64,000 nucleotides of DNA from contig NZ_BMQN01000011.1 in the NCBI RefSeq assembly GCF_014648135.1, positions 1 through 64,000 on the forward strand, in the 5' to 3' direction. The notes beneath the pieces were generated by a model, which did not search any database, was not told the origin of the DNA, and worked only from the letters and a program-made list of their open reading frames with translations. The translations under genes and the position numbers were made by a program. The DNA comes from Deinococcus sedimenti (GTDB taxonomy: Bacteria > Deinococcota > Deinococci > Deinococcales > Deinococcaceae). This document shows, piece by piece, positions 24,007 through 32,682 of this stretch (positions are counted from its first letter, which is position 1; each line of letters opens with the position of its first letter).

Positions 24007-24750
24007 ATGAAACGTTTTGCTGCCTGTCTGATCGTTCTGAGCTCTTTACTCGCTTCATGCGGTGGTACGACTTCAACCACTCCTGTCACTCCACCGATTA
24101 CCACGATTCCAGATCCTGTCCCGCCAACTCCCCCCGCTAATCCCACACCTACTCCTGATCCGGTACCGACCACGATATTCATCCCATCCGCAGGTGCTGC
24201 AAGCGGGAGCGGGGATGGAACCATCACAGGCACCGTCCGTATCAGCCCGAGCGTTCAGGAAGTTGAGTTACTCACTCTCGCCAACGAACTGCGCACAAAG
24301 GGCACTGTGAATGGCCAAGACTTCACAGCAGGCACCTGCGTAGACGGCACATTCAGGAAGGACACTCTTCAACCCCTCACGTTCCATGGGCTGCTGTCCT
24401 ACGCAGCGCGCAAACACAGCACCTATATCGCCGAAGTCGGCTATGACGGTCACAATGAATTGCAAACTACCTCTCCGTTCTTCTATGGCGGCACACCGCG
24501 TGAGCGTAAAAACAGAGCGTATTCAGATTTCGCAGTACCAGCATCCGATTTGGGCCTAGGGGAAATTGTGGCGACTGGTCGTACTCGACCAACCCCTGAA
24601 GCCGCACTCCGCGACTGGATGGCTAGCTCACCCCATTGCTTAATCCTGATGAATACCACGTTGAAGTTCATGGGTGCAGGCTACGCATATGCGGCGCCAA
24701 ACACCGCTGCCAATCGCTGGGGTCACAGCTGGACCATGATGTTCTATTGA
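24007..24750 (+). CDS. CAP-domain lipoprotein
   Basis: 247 residues. Lipoprotein signal with lipobox LLASC (Cys18), a Pro/Thr linker, then a domain with CAP (SCP/PR-1) features: VELLTLANELRTKG, helix LLSYAARKHSTYIAEVGYDGHNE with the usual His, GEIVATG, and the closing WMASSPHCLILMN...MGAGYAY...WTMMFY. CAP proteins are extracellular and bind lipids or act in adhesion or proteolysis; the role here is unknown. An AGGAGCT Shine-Dalgarno precedes the ATG. It is followed by a strong terminator. Codon use is less GC-biased than in the pilin genes. Confidence 0.82.
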   Translation: MKRFAACLIVLSSLLASCGGTTSTTPVTPPITTIPDPVPPTPPANPTPTPDPVPTTIFIPSAGAASGSGDGTITGTVRISPSVQEVELLTLANELRTKGTVNGQDFTAGTCVDGTFRKDTLQPLTFHGLLSYAARKHSTYIAEVGYDGHNELQTTSPFFYGGTPRERKNRAYSDFAVPASDLGLGEIVATGRTRPTPEAALRDWMASSPHCLILMNTTLKFMGAGYAYAAPNTAANRWGHSWTMMFY

Positions 24751-24763
24751 GAGGTGCGTGCTC

Positions 24764-24790
24764 AAGGCCCCGATGTGGGGCCTTTTTTCG
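24764..24790 (+). terminator. Rho-independent terminator of the CAP lipoprotein gene
   Basis: AAGGCCCC, 5-nt loop, GGGGCCTT followed directly by TTTTCG; 13 bp after the stop. Confidence 0.9.
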
Positions 24791-24801
24791 TGCTCGGTGC
24801 G

Positions 24802-24824
24802 GTCACCCCCAGGTTCACTATGGT
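24802..24824 (+). promoter_or_regulatory. GTCACCCC-class leaderless promoter for the 24831 gene
   Basis: GTCACCCC (24802-24809), 9 nt, TATGGT (24819-24824), 6 nt, GTG 24831. This is the strongest -10 of the set and decides the GTG start. Confidence 0.7.
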
Positions 24825-24830
24825 CAAGGA

Positions 24831-25703
24831 GTGTACAAACATATCCTGGCGGCTGCTTTGGCCCTGAGTTGCACCACCCACGCCCTCACGATCCGTCTGC
24901 CCGAGAGTCTCGAAGTCGGCCGTCGCATTCCCCTGACGACCATCGTGGATAGTCGCTCGGCTACGGTGACCAGCAATGCCCCCGACGTGATCGAGGTGAG
25001 CGGGGGCGCGTTGATCGTCAAACGTCTGACGCCGACCGGCACGGTCGTAACGCTCACCGCGAAGGAGGGCGTGACGCAGGCACAGGCGAACGTCCGGACG
25101 CACGGTGTGGAGGTGATGCCCGGCCTGGGCACACTCCTGCCCGGCACCTCAGCGCCAGGCCTGCATCCGTTCGTCGTGGTTCGAGCACGCACCACGAGTG
25201 GGAAAGGTCCCGAGAAGATGACGATCACGCTGAAGAAGGGGGACCAGGTGATTGGGAAACCCCTGCAGGTCACGCCCTTCCAGCTGGGCGGCATGAGTGC
25301 TTTCGCGTCGACGTTGCCGGTGACCGGGCCGGTCACCATCGAGGTGAGAGCGGCCGACGTGGGTCTCGCAGCAGCCTTCAGTACGGGTGGCATTGTGCCT
25401 GCAACGGCCAGCCTGGTGCAGGGTGTGAGGGGATCCGTGCAGGGGCGAGCGCTGCAGCTCACCGGGACTCTGCCAGCTGCGACGACGGTCTCGGCACGGC
25501 TGATCCGACAGGGAGAGGTCGTGCGAGAGCAATGGTTGAACGTCGCCGCATTCCCGGCGACCGTGCTTCTGACTCAGGCCCCCGCAGGTACAGCAGATCT
25601 GGATCTGCGTGTCTATAGCGAACCCGTCTTCAATGACAGAACGGTGTTGCCGGGCAGTGCCACCTTCGTGCAGTACCGGGCAGCCAAGCTCAATCTGCGT
25701 TAA
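24831..25703 (+). CDS. Exported protein of unknown function
   Basis: 290 residues. The start is GTG 24831, exactly where the leaderless promoter places it, and it yields a clean signal peptide (MYKHILAAALALSCTTHA). The mature protein is beta-rich (TIRLPESLEVGRRIPLTTIV, VTLTAKEGVTQAQANV, GPVTIEVRAADVGLAAAF), reminiscent of bacterial Ig-like or invasin-like repeats. Longer upstream frames lack a signal peptide. The IS5 element inserted into the TTAA that contains its TAA stop; the duplication keeps the stop intact. No family named. Confidence 0.78.
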   Translation: MYKHILAAALALSCTTHALTIRLPESLEVGRRIPLTTIVDSRSATVTSNAPDVIEVSGGALIVKRLTPTGTVVTLTAKEGVTQAQANVRTHGVEVMPGLGTLLPGTSAPGLHPFVVVRARTTSGKGPEKMTITLKKGDQVIGKPLQVTPFQLGGMSAFASTLPVTGPVTIEVRAADVGLAAAFSTGGIVPATASLVQGVRGSVQGRALQLTGTLPAATTVSARLIRQGEVVREQWLNVAAFPATVLLTQAPAGTADLDLRVYSEPVFNDRTVLPGSATFVQYRAAKLNLR

Positions 25704-26645
25704 AGTGCGTCTGAAAAACGTGCTGGCGCAGGTTATCGTCGCTCATGCACATGGAGGACGATGAGGCGGAGGTGGAGCGTTCATGACCCGATCCGCGTAC
25801 CCGAATGACCTCACCGATGCCGAGTGGAACGTCCTCCAGCCGTTCCTCCCACCCGAGGCGCGACGTGGTCGCCCGCGGATATGGTCATTGCGGGAGATCC
25901 TGGACGGCATCTTCTACGTTCTGCGGGGCGGCATCGCTTGGCGAGCGATGCCGCACGACCTTCAACCCTGGCAAACCGTGTACCACTATCACCGACTGTG
26001 GCGGCTCCGGGGCGTCTGGGAGGAACTTCACACCACGCTTCGCGAACTAGTACGTCAGCGCGAGGGTCGCGATGCGACCCCAAGCGCAGGGATCATCGAC
26101 AGCCAATCGGTGAAAACGACCGAGGCCGGTGGGCCCCGCGGCTATGACGGAGGCAAGAAGGTCAAGGGGCGGAAACGTCATCTCCTGGTCGATACGCTGG
26201 GCCTCGTGATGGCCATCAAAGTGCATGAAGCGGACATCCAGGACCGCGCCGACGCGGTCTTGCTCCTGCGTGAGCTACCGAATGTCTTTCCGCGCATGAA
26301 ACACCTCTGGGCCGATGCGGGCTATACCGGCAAGCTGGCGGGCGACATCAAGACCTACCTGGGCTGGACGCTGGAGATCGTGAAGCATCCCTGGTCGGGC
26401 TGGCAGGGTACCTGGGCGCCGAAAGACGCACCTCCACGAATCGTGGAGGTGCCGAACGGCTTCGTCGTCCTGAAGCGCCGCTGGGTGGTCGAGCGGACGT
26501 TCGCGTGGTTGGGCAAGTCTAGGCGGATGGCGAAAGACTACGAAGCGCTGGTGGAAACCGCAGAGAACCTCGTGTATGAAGTCATGATCCGCTTGATGGT
26601 GCGCTGACTAGCAAAATCCCCGCCCTGACCTTTATCAGACGTACT
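25704..26645 (+). mobile_element. Complete IS5-family insertion sequence with TTAA target duplication
   Basis: Imperfect terminal repeats begin AGTGCGTCTGAAAAACG (left, 25704) and, on the complement of the right end, AGTACGTCTGATAAAGG (ending 26645). TTAA flanks both sides (25700-25703 and 26646-26649), the YTAR-type duplication of this family. One transposase gene fills the element. Confidence 0.85.
25783..26607 (+). CDS. IS5-family transposase
   Basis: 274 residues, apparently intact. N-terminal IS5-type block (YPNDLTDAEWNVLQPFLPPEARRGRPRIW..LREILDGIFYVLRGGIAWRAMP) followed by the DDE domain: Asp in GIIDSQSVKTTEAGGPRGYDGGKK, Asp in LWADAGYTGKL, Glu in RRWVVERTFAWLGKSRRMAKDYE. The start at ATG 25783 follows GGAGGTGGAGCG. 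A decayed relative of the same element lies at 52783-53783. Confidence 0.93.
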   Translation: MTRSAYPNDLTDAEWNVLQPFLPPEARRGRPRIWSLREILDGIFYVLRGGIAWRAMPHDLQPWQTVYHYHRLWRLRGVWEELHTTLRELVRQREGRDATPSAGIIDSQSVKTTEAGGPRGYDGGKKVKGRKRHLLVDTLGLVMAIKVHEADIQDRADAVLLLRELPNVFPRMKHLWADAGYTGKLAGDIKTYLGWTLEIVKHPWSGWQGTWAPKDAPPRIVEVPNGFVVLKRRWVVERTFAWLGKSRRMAKDYEALVETAENLVYEVMIRLMVR

Positions 26646-26802
26646 TTAATCACAGACGTTCCAGCCAACTACCTCTGGTTTGGTCGAGGCTCAGATTCGC
26701 TCCGTGCAGACGAAAACGTTGCGGTCACTGCGTCTCCGCGTCGTCCTGGCCGTCCTCGTCCACAACCTTGCCCAACCCTAAACGGGGTATAAAGGAAAAG
26801 AC

Positions 26803-28461
26803 ATGATCAAAAGTAGCTTCGATTGGAACTCAATACAAAAGTCTCTTCATGCCTTGAAATTAACCACATTGGAGCCGAGCAATGTCACAAAATACGTGCA
26901 CGATCTCGACTTGTTGGAATCTAAGATCTATGAACGCCAGTCGAGCCTTGCTCGCGATTACTACACAAATCCAGGTGACGCATCTGCTCGCGCTGCCTTG
27001 CAGAGCTTTTATGCAGACATTCAGCCTGACGCGAGTGCGCTTGTCCAGGTTTGCGCTTCACGCTTAAGAGATGTACAAGATGCGCTACCGGAAAAATGGA
27101 TTCCAACTTTACTTCCCTTTATCCAAAGTGATGAAGGGGAGATTTCGCGCGCGATTGCCGAAATTCAAGGTGAAGCCGAAGCCTATAGCTCACTCTCGGC
27201 GCTTGTTACATATCAATACTCAGATCGACAAGGTGATCTTCTGGCTGATCGAGGAAGTGATGACCGTTCCATCCGGGAGCGTGCTCATCGAGCTATGATC
27301 GATGCTGAACGCACAGCTGCGGAGCGGAAAGCAGAGCTTTTCGTATCCCTTCATGCGAAACGTCAATCCATTGCAAGGGATGCAGGTTTCAAATCCTACA
27401 CCGATCTGGCATGGAGTCGACCTCCACTATCTGAACGCGATTACTCAAAAAATGATGTCATAGCTTTGCGTGAAAATGTCCGAAAGCACATCCCAGGCCT
27501 ACTGCAAATTTTTGCCAATACAAGAAAAAGCACGGTTGGTGGATCTAGGCCATGGGACGATCAAATCGCATTAGACGGAAAGCTCCATAGGTCATCCATC
27601 AAAGATCCAGATCAAGCACTTGATGCAGTCGGCAATATATTAATTGAATTGTCACCCATACTTGAAAAAGATTTTTCCCAAATGAGAAAAATGGGCGTGT
27701 TTAATATTGCTGGATCATGTGAGAAGTATCGGCAACCGATAACAAACTATCTGCCCATTTCTGGTCTACCCTGGGTTAGCTGTTGGTACAGCGGTGTTTC
27801 ATCATCGGTATTTACACTGCTGCATGAAGTGGGGCATGCTTTACATTTATATCGCATACCCAAGGAATCTTTATTTAGACAGCATTATCCATCTAAAGAA
27901 TATATGGAATTCGTTGCCCAGGCCACTGAAACAGCAAGCTTGCCATACTTAGGGCATTTCTTCGACGAGGCTTCACTGCCTGGGGTGAGATTATCTCTTA
28001 TAGAAAGGGCATTAAAACTTATTGTTAATATGACGATCTTGGATGAATTTCAAGAAAGGGTATATTCTTTGGATGAAGTAGATACAGAAAATCTCAATGA
28101 AATATATATAGATGTTCTAAAGCAATACCCGAACGGCGTTGATGTTGATGAAATTCATGATTTGGTCAAGTTTGATTGGGCTTCATGGCATGTAATTGTT
28201 CATCCGTTTTACAACTTTGAGTATGTATTGGCTTGGATTGGCGCATTGACGATGCTGATAGGAGACAAAGCATCGGGGGCACTGCTTGAAAAAGCTTCCT
28301 CTCGTGCCCAAGACGCACCAACAAGTTCGCTTTTCCGAGATGTGGGGCTCAGCATTCCACCCACTGAAGCTGACGTTGCTCACCTAGCGGCCCAACTCAC
28401 GTCGCTCGTGCACATCAGCTTGAATGACCTATCAGACCACTCTATTGTGGGGACGAAATGA
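26803..28461 (+). CDS. M3-family oligoendopeptidase (PepF-like zinc peptidase)
   Basis: 552 residues. The M3 zinc site is clear: HEVGH at 341-345 (LLHEVGHALHLYRIP) and the third ligand Glu376 in AQATETASLPYL. The N-terminal helical half fits PepF, slightly shorter than typical 560-600 residue members. No signal peptide, so it should act in the cytoplasm on peptides of roughly 5-20 residues. Base composition is visibly AT-richer than all neighbours, with codons such as TTA, ATA and AAA common, which points to recent acquisition. The stop overlaps the ATG of a small exported peptide gene, a strong hint that the peptide is a partner or substrate. Confidence 0.9.
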   Translation: MIKSSFDWNSIQKSLHALKLTTLEPSNVTKYVHDLDLLESKIYERQSSLARDYYTNPGDASARAALQSFYADIQPDASALVQVCASRLRDVQDALPEKWIPTLLPFIQSDEGEISRAIAEIQGEAEAYSSLSALVTYQYSDRQGDLLADRGSDDRSIRERAHRAMIDAERTAAERKAELFVSLHAKRQSIARDAGFKSYTDLAWSRPPLSERDYSKNDVIALRENVRKHIPGLLQIFANTRKSTVGGSRPWDDQIALDGKLHRSSIKDPDQALDAVGNILIELSPILEKDFSQMRKMGVFNIAGSCEKYRQPITNYLPISGLPWVSCWYSGVSSSVFTLLHEVGHALHLYRIPKESLFRQHYPSKEYMEFVAQATETASLPYLGHFFDEASLPGVRLSLIERALKLIVNMTILDEFQERVYSLDEVDTENLNEIYIDVLKQYPNGVDVDEIHDLVKFDWASWHVIVHPFYNFEYVLAWIGALTMLIGDKASGALLEKASSRAQDAPTSSLFRDVGLSIPPTEADVAHLAAQLTSLVHISLNDLSDHSIVGTK

Positions 28462-28664
28462 AAACTATCAGCGTGTTGATGTGGATGACGCTCCTATCGT
28501 CACCAGCTCTGGCCTGCATGCACTGCCCTCCACCCGCTCCATCGCCAATCAGCGCATCTGCGTCGCCCAGCGCTAAATTTTTCTTCACCCCGCTCGATAC
28601 CATCGTCCCGATGGGCGAACCGATCGGTCTCGGCGCAGGCGACGACCGTCCTCCACCACGCTAA
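28458..28664 (+). CDS. Small exported peptide precursor coupled to the peptidase
   Basis: 68 residues, ATG overlapping the peptidase stop (ATGA). Signal peptide about 1-19 (MKTISVLMWMTLLSSPALA) then Cys20-Met-His-Cys23, a Pro/Ser-rich segment, and a hydrophobic end (KFFFTPLDTIVPMGEPIGLG, then an acidic and basic tail). The -3 to -1 residues do not form a canonical lipobox. It could be a secreted signal, a small metal-binding protein or an antimicrobial peptide. A terminator follows, so it is the last gene of the two-gene unit. Third positions are more GC-rich than in the peptidase gene. Confidence 0.65.
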   Translation: MKTISVLMWMTLLSSPALACMHCPPPAPSPISASASPSAKFFFTPLDTIVPMGEPIGLGAGDDRPPPR

Positions 28665-28678
28665 TCCCAGATGAGTGA

Positions 28679-28708
28679 AGGGAGCGTGCCGACATACGCT
28701 CCCTCTTT
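28679..28708 (+). terminator. Terminator after the peptide gene
   Basis: AGGGAGCGT (28679-28687), 8-nt loop, ACGCTCCCT (28696-28704), then CTTTT. Confidence 0.88.
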
Positions 28709-28714
28709 TGATGG

Positions 28715-30433
28715 GTGATAATCGGTAGTGCCGTGCCCCTACAACTGCCTAATCTCCAGAACTATGCTGATGTGCTTGAACACATCAGCACCCATGCACA
28801 GACCGAAGAGGGTATGCGCGCAACGGTCGTGGCCTTAGCAGCGGAAGGTTCCCCGTTGGGCCATTTTCGTGCGGCAGTCCTAGCGTATCGAATGCATCCT
28901 CGCCCGGAAGCAGATGTTGAGAACTGGCTTAGAGACGCGTACATCAACGGGGACCGAGCGCTGCAGATGATGGCCATGGCGACTATGCTCCATCTGCAGG
29001 TGAATATTCCATTTCTGGCCGGGATCACTGATACCGGCACCTCAATGGATGCCATCACAACACTGGAGGGCCTGCTCAAAAAAGTGCATGAGCTCCCCCC
29101 TGAATCGCTGCGGCTGGAGGCCGAGCTGCGCATGACGCATGCCTTGTTTCAGGCCAATATCACGCTGGGCGACACATCAAGCGTAAATGAGCTCTCTGCA
29201 CGACTAGTTCAGATCGCCACGTTGTTCCGCAATTCTGCACTCATCGACACCTACCGAGGCCTGAGGGCCTACGCACTGATGGCTGGTGCCCAATACGACC
29301 GAAGTGCTGGACTGTATACGCAGTTGCTGAGTGAGGAACGTCCGGGCACGGCTCGATTCCAGAACTTCAGTGCGCTGACGGCGCGCGCGCTCGCGAACCT
29401 TGGGTCGTTTCCCCGCGCCATAGAGATTCTGGAAGCCGCGCTGTTGAACAAGCCGGAAGACCCGGAAGTCCGCGGGTGGTTGCAATGGATGCGGGCCATG
29501 ACCGGCTTAGAGAGCATCCATGCGCCCGTTGTGTTGCACGACGATTGGCGGGAACGGTATGGATGGCAAATTGAGGCGCTCCAGGCCTTCGCTGCGGCCG
29601 AATGTGAGCCACCGCTCGGGAAAATGCTGGCCACACGCGAAGAACACCTCCGGAATGTCCTGCGCCTGTCAGAGCGTGGCCTGAAGCACAACCGCGTGAG
29701 CAGCGATACGCTTTTTGATCGGTGGATTCGGGCGCGCGCTCGGCTGCTGCTGGGTGAGTATGGAGCGGCAGCACAGGAAGTAACGGGGCTGGTCAAACCT
29801 GAACCAGAAGACCTCCTGAACCGGGCCCTGCTTGCTGCGTTGTTCGTCGATCTGGCCATGACGCCGCTCGAAAATCTTCCGCTCTCGATCACGGCCGCTG
29901 AATTTCAGCTGCGGGAAGTATTCGAGCTTGCCCGGTCGCTAGCCTATGCGGATGCGAATGCCATGGCTCAGTTGATTACTCGTTGGCATCCTCAAGTTGC
30001 CGTCTATGCCGCGCTGATGCCCGTCCCCATCCAAGAATTCCTGCCTGCCCTGGATCTGCTTGTGAGAGTCGGCCCGCGCAGTACCTGGCGCGGACGTGCG
30101 GTGCCACCGAAGTTCATCACGCACCTCATTCGTCTTGGCTTAAGGGTCCCAACTTTCCCCCTCGCTGTTGGCGGGAACATGTACTTCCAGGTGTCCCGCC
30201 TGAGTTCTGCGCCTGAGATCTGGGGTCCGCTCGTCTCCGCATTGCCCGTCGCCACGGCCCTCTTGCGCGGTGACTCAGCCCACCACACCAGGGCTCGGAC
30301 CGTCTTGCTCGAATACGGTGGTGTCCCAGAGGGCGCTGAACGGGCTGTCGCTGAAGTCGCTCAGGCCGCACAGGCAATTGCGGTGGAACGCGCTCCAATC
30401 AAGCGATTGTGGACCGCGCTGGACCAGCTTTGA
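28715..30433 (+). CDS. Large helical-repeat (TPR-like) protein
   Basis: 572 residues from GTG 28715, with GTG 28733 an alternative start. Nearly all alpha-helical, with TPR-like pairs (FQNFSALTARALANLGSFPRAIEILEAALLNKPEDPEVRGW is one clear unit around 225-260; others at 150-215 and 330-385). I see no helix-turn-helix, signal peptide or membrane span. It begins 50 bp after the exported-peptide gene, behind a terminator. Helical-repeat proteins next to exported peptides can be peptide receptors (Rap, AimR, PlcR type), but those usually have about 300-430 residues and often an HTH. The receptor idea is inference; the fold call is firmer. Confidence 0.7.
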   Translation: MIIGSAVPLQLPNLQNYADVLEHISTHAQTEEGMRATVVALAAEGSPLGHFRAAVLAYRMHPRPEADVENWLRDAYINGDRALQMMAMATMLHLQVNIPFLAGITDTGTSMDAITTLEGLLKKVHELPPESLRLEAELRMTHALFQANITLGDTSSVNELSARLVQIATLFRNSALIDTYRGLRAYALMAGAQYDRSAGLYTQLLSEERPGTARFQNFSALTARALANLGSFPRAIEILEAALLNKPEDPEVRGWLQWMRAMTGLESIHAPVVLHDDWRERYGWQIEALQAFAAAECEPPLGKMLATREEHLRNVLRLSERGLKHNRVSSDTLFDRWIRARARLLLGEYGAAAQEVTGLVKPEPEDLLNRALLAALFVDLAMTPLENLPLSITAAEFQLREVFELARSLAYADANAMAQLITRWHPQVAVYAALMPVPIQEFLPALDLLVRVGPRSTWRGRAVPPKFITHLIRLGLRVPTFPLAVGGNMYFQVSRLSSAPEIWGPLVSALPVATALLRGDSAHHTRARTVLLEYGGVPEGAERAVAEVAQAAQAIAVERAPIKRLWTALDQL

Positions 30434-30457
30434 AACAGTCGCCTGTGTTTGAAGCGC

Positions 30458-30482
30458 CTACTCGATTTGAGTAGAATACACT
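30458..30482 (+). promoter_or_regulatory. Promoter with inverted-repeat operator before the 30494 gene
   Basis: CTACTC (30458-30463), 5 nt, GAGTAG (30469-30474), the right arm overlapping the -10-like TAGAAT (30471-30476). This suggests repression by a dimeric regulator. Confidence 0.45.
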
Positions 30483-30493
30483 CATTTTTTCTG

Positions 30494-31201
30494 ATGCAAA
30501 TTGTTTACCCACCTAATGCTTTTCTACGCTCTCCGTCGTGCCATAACGTTAATGGCATGTCTGGGACTTCAACTTCCACTCACTTTCCCCATCCAGATTC
30601 AACTCAAAACAGCGAGTCCAATCTTCCTTGCTCGGTCATTCCGACATCAATCGGCACACTCAACTTAATCCACGGCGGTGACGGCGGGTCCACCGGTTTC
30701 ATTGCCCTCCACCCTCAGTTAACGCGCCACCATGCTGCACCAAACATTTCAATCTTTCCAGACGGTACCTTCAATATCGATTGCGATTTTCTGAGCTCAA
30801 GCCTGGCGCATGAACTGATCACTGTGATGCGAACGCTCAACACACCATCCACCACACTCCGCTTTCCAGCCGCATTCAGTCAAGTACACGTTTATGGCGA
30901 CGCTCTTGTCATGGCATTCGAAGGCACCGCTGTTGAGATCCGCCTCGACCACAGACTTTTCACCGTGAACTGGGATGCGGAAGGCGAGGCAAATCGATGG
31001 GCCGTCGGAGTGGATGGAACCATGATTCTTCGCCCTCCCATCAGCTCGCCAGCAGCGCAAATTTTCCAGGCCGAATTCTCTGCTGCTCTCGCCGACCACA
31101 CCACACCACTCGGCACTCTTATCACCGCCTTCCTCACGCATCAAGAACGGCGCGTTCAGCACGAGGCACAGCACATCCAGTTCTGGCAGCACGTGGAGTG
31201 A
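30494..31201 (+). CDS. Protein of unknown function
   Basis: 235 residues from ATG 30494 (MQIVYPPNAFLRSP); ATG 30449 lies upstream of the probable promoter and is unlikely, and ATG 30557 (MSGTSTSTHF) is another option. The first 60 residues are Ser/Thr/Pro-rich. The rest is an alpha/beta domain (NISIFPDGTFNIDCDFLSSS, VHVYGDALVMAFEGTAVEIR, HRLFTVNWDAEGEANRWAV) ending in a charged helix. No membrane span, no family recognised. Codon use is less GC-biased than in the pilus genes. It ends about 70 bp before the tnpB element. Confidence 0.6.
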   Translation: MQIVYPPNAFLRSPSCHNVNGMSGTSTSTHFPHPDSTQNSESNLPCSVIPTSIGTLNLIHGGDGGSTGFIALHPQLTRHHAAPNISIFPDGTFNIDCDFLSSSLAHELITVMRTLNTPSTTLRFPAAFSQVHVYGDALVMAFEGTAVEIRLDHRLFTVNWDAEGEANRWAVGVDGTMILRPPISSPAAQIFQAEFSAALADHTTPLGTLITAFLTHQERRVQHEAQHIQFWQHVE

Positions 31202-31271
31202 CACCTTTCGCCCGAAGGCTGCACCCGTCACCTCCCGATATGCGACGGTTCACCGAGAAGCTCCGGGGAAG

Positions 31272-32675
31272 CCCCTGCCTTTAGGCATGGGGAGGGACCG
31301 GAGTGCCGCCCATGGGCGGCCTTGCTGTTCATACCAGAATGATCTAGTCTTTTTACGTGAAAGCCACGCTGACCGCCAAGCTGAAGCTACACCACACCAG
31401 GGAGCAAAAAGCTGCCCTGGACGCGGTGACGCTGGCCTACCGGGGCGCGCTGAACTACACCTCACACCAGGCGTTCGAGATGAACAAAACCTCCAACGCC
31501 GCCAAGATTCAGAAGGAGGTCTACACCACCCTCCGACAACGCTTCGGGCTCGGTGCTCAGATGGCCTGCTCGGTCCCCCGGAAGGTCGCAGCCGCCTACA
31601 AGACCCTCTGGACCCGCGTCAAACAGGCCGCCGCAAAGCGGGCAGCGAACCCCAAAGCCCGCCGGTACAAGGGACTTGACCACGCACCGAAGTTCGTGAG
31701 CCGTACGCTGTCGTACCAGTACGGGCGTGACTACTCCTTCAAGACCGGCCAGCAGGTCAGCATTTCCACGCTGGCGGGCCGTCTGGTGCTGCCCTACGAG
31801 GGTTACCGGAAGCATCTGGACTGGATCGCTGATGGTGCCCAGATCGGCGCCGCACAACTCTGGTATGACAAGCGGAAGCAGCAGTATTTCTTGCTCGTCC
31901 CGCTGGAGATCGAACTTCCAGACCCTGAACCCGTGACACACCAGCAGGTGGTGGGCGTGGACGTGGGGATGCGGTATTTCGCGGTCGCATCGAATCTCTC
32001 AGGGAAAGCGTTCTTCAAGTCGGGGAAGGAAACGCTCCGCATGGCGGAGCGTTTCCAGAAGGCCCGCAAGTCGCTTCAGCAGAAAGGCACCCGTTCCGCA
32101 GTCCGCCGTCTGGTGGCGCTGTCGGGACGGGAAAGACGGTTCATTGCTGACACCAATAGTTCTCTTGCTTCTGCACTTCTCAAGACCTACCCCCATGCCT
32201 TGATCGGTGTCGAGGAACTGACCGGAGTTCGTGACCGTACGGAAAGACGCTCGCGCCCCACCAGTTCCGAAAAGACCCGCGAGGCCAATCGTCGCCGTGC
32301 GAAGTGGAGTTACGCCGAGTTGCTGGGATTCCTGGCGTACAAGGCGCCGCTCCTGGGCAGTATGGTGGTGAAGGTGGACGCGCACTACACCTCGCAGACC
32401 TGCCCGAAGTGTGGGCATTGCAGCTGCGACAACCGCCCACGGAAAGGGTTGATGTTCGTCTGTGAAGGGTGCCGGTACCAGTTGCACGCGGATCTGGTGG
32501 GGGCCAGGAATGTGGGACTCAGGGCATGGCTTGTCCGGCAGGACTGGATGAGCACGGGGCGGTTGTCATGCGCCCCTGATGTGTCGGACGCTGAAACCAA
32601 AGCGGCTCGCCTTTCGAGGTACGCCGAGTTGCGGTGGAGTCCAGACACAAGCCCCCGCCTTTAGGCGTGGGGTCA
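31272..32675 (+). mobile_element. IS605-group solo tnpB element (IS1341 type)
   Basis: One tnpB gene without tnpA, flanked by two similar small hairpins: CCCCTGCCTTTAGGCATGGGG (31275-31295, written as stem CCCC..GGCTTT-type with loop TTTA) and CCCCGCCTTTAGGCGTGGGG at the right (about 32654-32673). The right copy is the usual 3'-end palindrome and overlaps the tnpB stop region. A second copy at the left is unusual and may be the right end of an earlier neighbouring element. Exact left boundary not resolved. Confidence 0.65.
31357..32664 (+). CDS. tnpB: TnpB RNA-guided nuclease (IS605 OrfB)
   Basis: 435 residues from GTG 31357. The N-terminal wedge/REC-like region is basic. RuvC residues: Asp202 in VVGVDVGMRYFAVAS, Glu286 in LIGVEELTGVRDR, Asp379 in LHADLVGARNVG. 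The zinc ribbon between them has C349/C352 and C369/C372. All catalytic residues are present, so nuclease activity is plausible. In this family a guide RNA comes from the 3' end of the gene and the right-end hairpin; here that would cover the last part of tnpB and 32654-32673, with the guide beginning just beyond, inside the 5' region of the next gene. With no tnpA in the window it would move only in trans. Confidence 0.9.
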   Translation: MKATLTAKLKLHHTREQKAALDAVTLAYRGALNYTSHQAFEMNKTSNAAKIQKEVYTTLRQRFGLGAQMACSVPRKVAAAYKTLWTRVKQAAAKRAANPKARRYKGLDHAPKFVSRTLSYQYGRDYSFKTGQQVSISTLAGRLVLPYEGYRKHLDWIADGAQIGAAQLWYDKRKQQYFLLVPLEIELPDPEPVTHQQVVGVDVGMRYFAVASNLSGKAFFKSGKETLRMAERFQKARKSLQQKGTRSAVRRLVALSGRERRFIADTNSSLASALLKTYPHALIGVEELTGVRDRTERRSRPTSSEKTREANRRRAKWSYAELLGFLAYKAPLLGSMVVKVDAHYTSQTCPKCGHCSCDNRPRKGLMFVCEGCRYQLHADLVGARNVGLRAWLVRQDWMSTGRLSCAPDVSDAETKAARLSRYAELRWSPDTSPRL

Positions 32676-32682
32676 TGACGGC

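Noticed and set aside
28458..28664. Exported peptide as a classical lipoprotein
   Set aside because: A Cys follows the signal region, but the residues before it (ALA) do not form a lipobox; signal peptidase I cleavage fits better.
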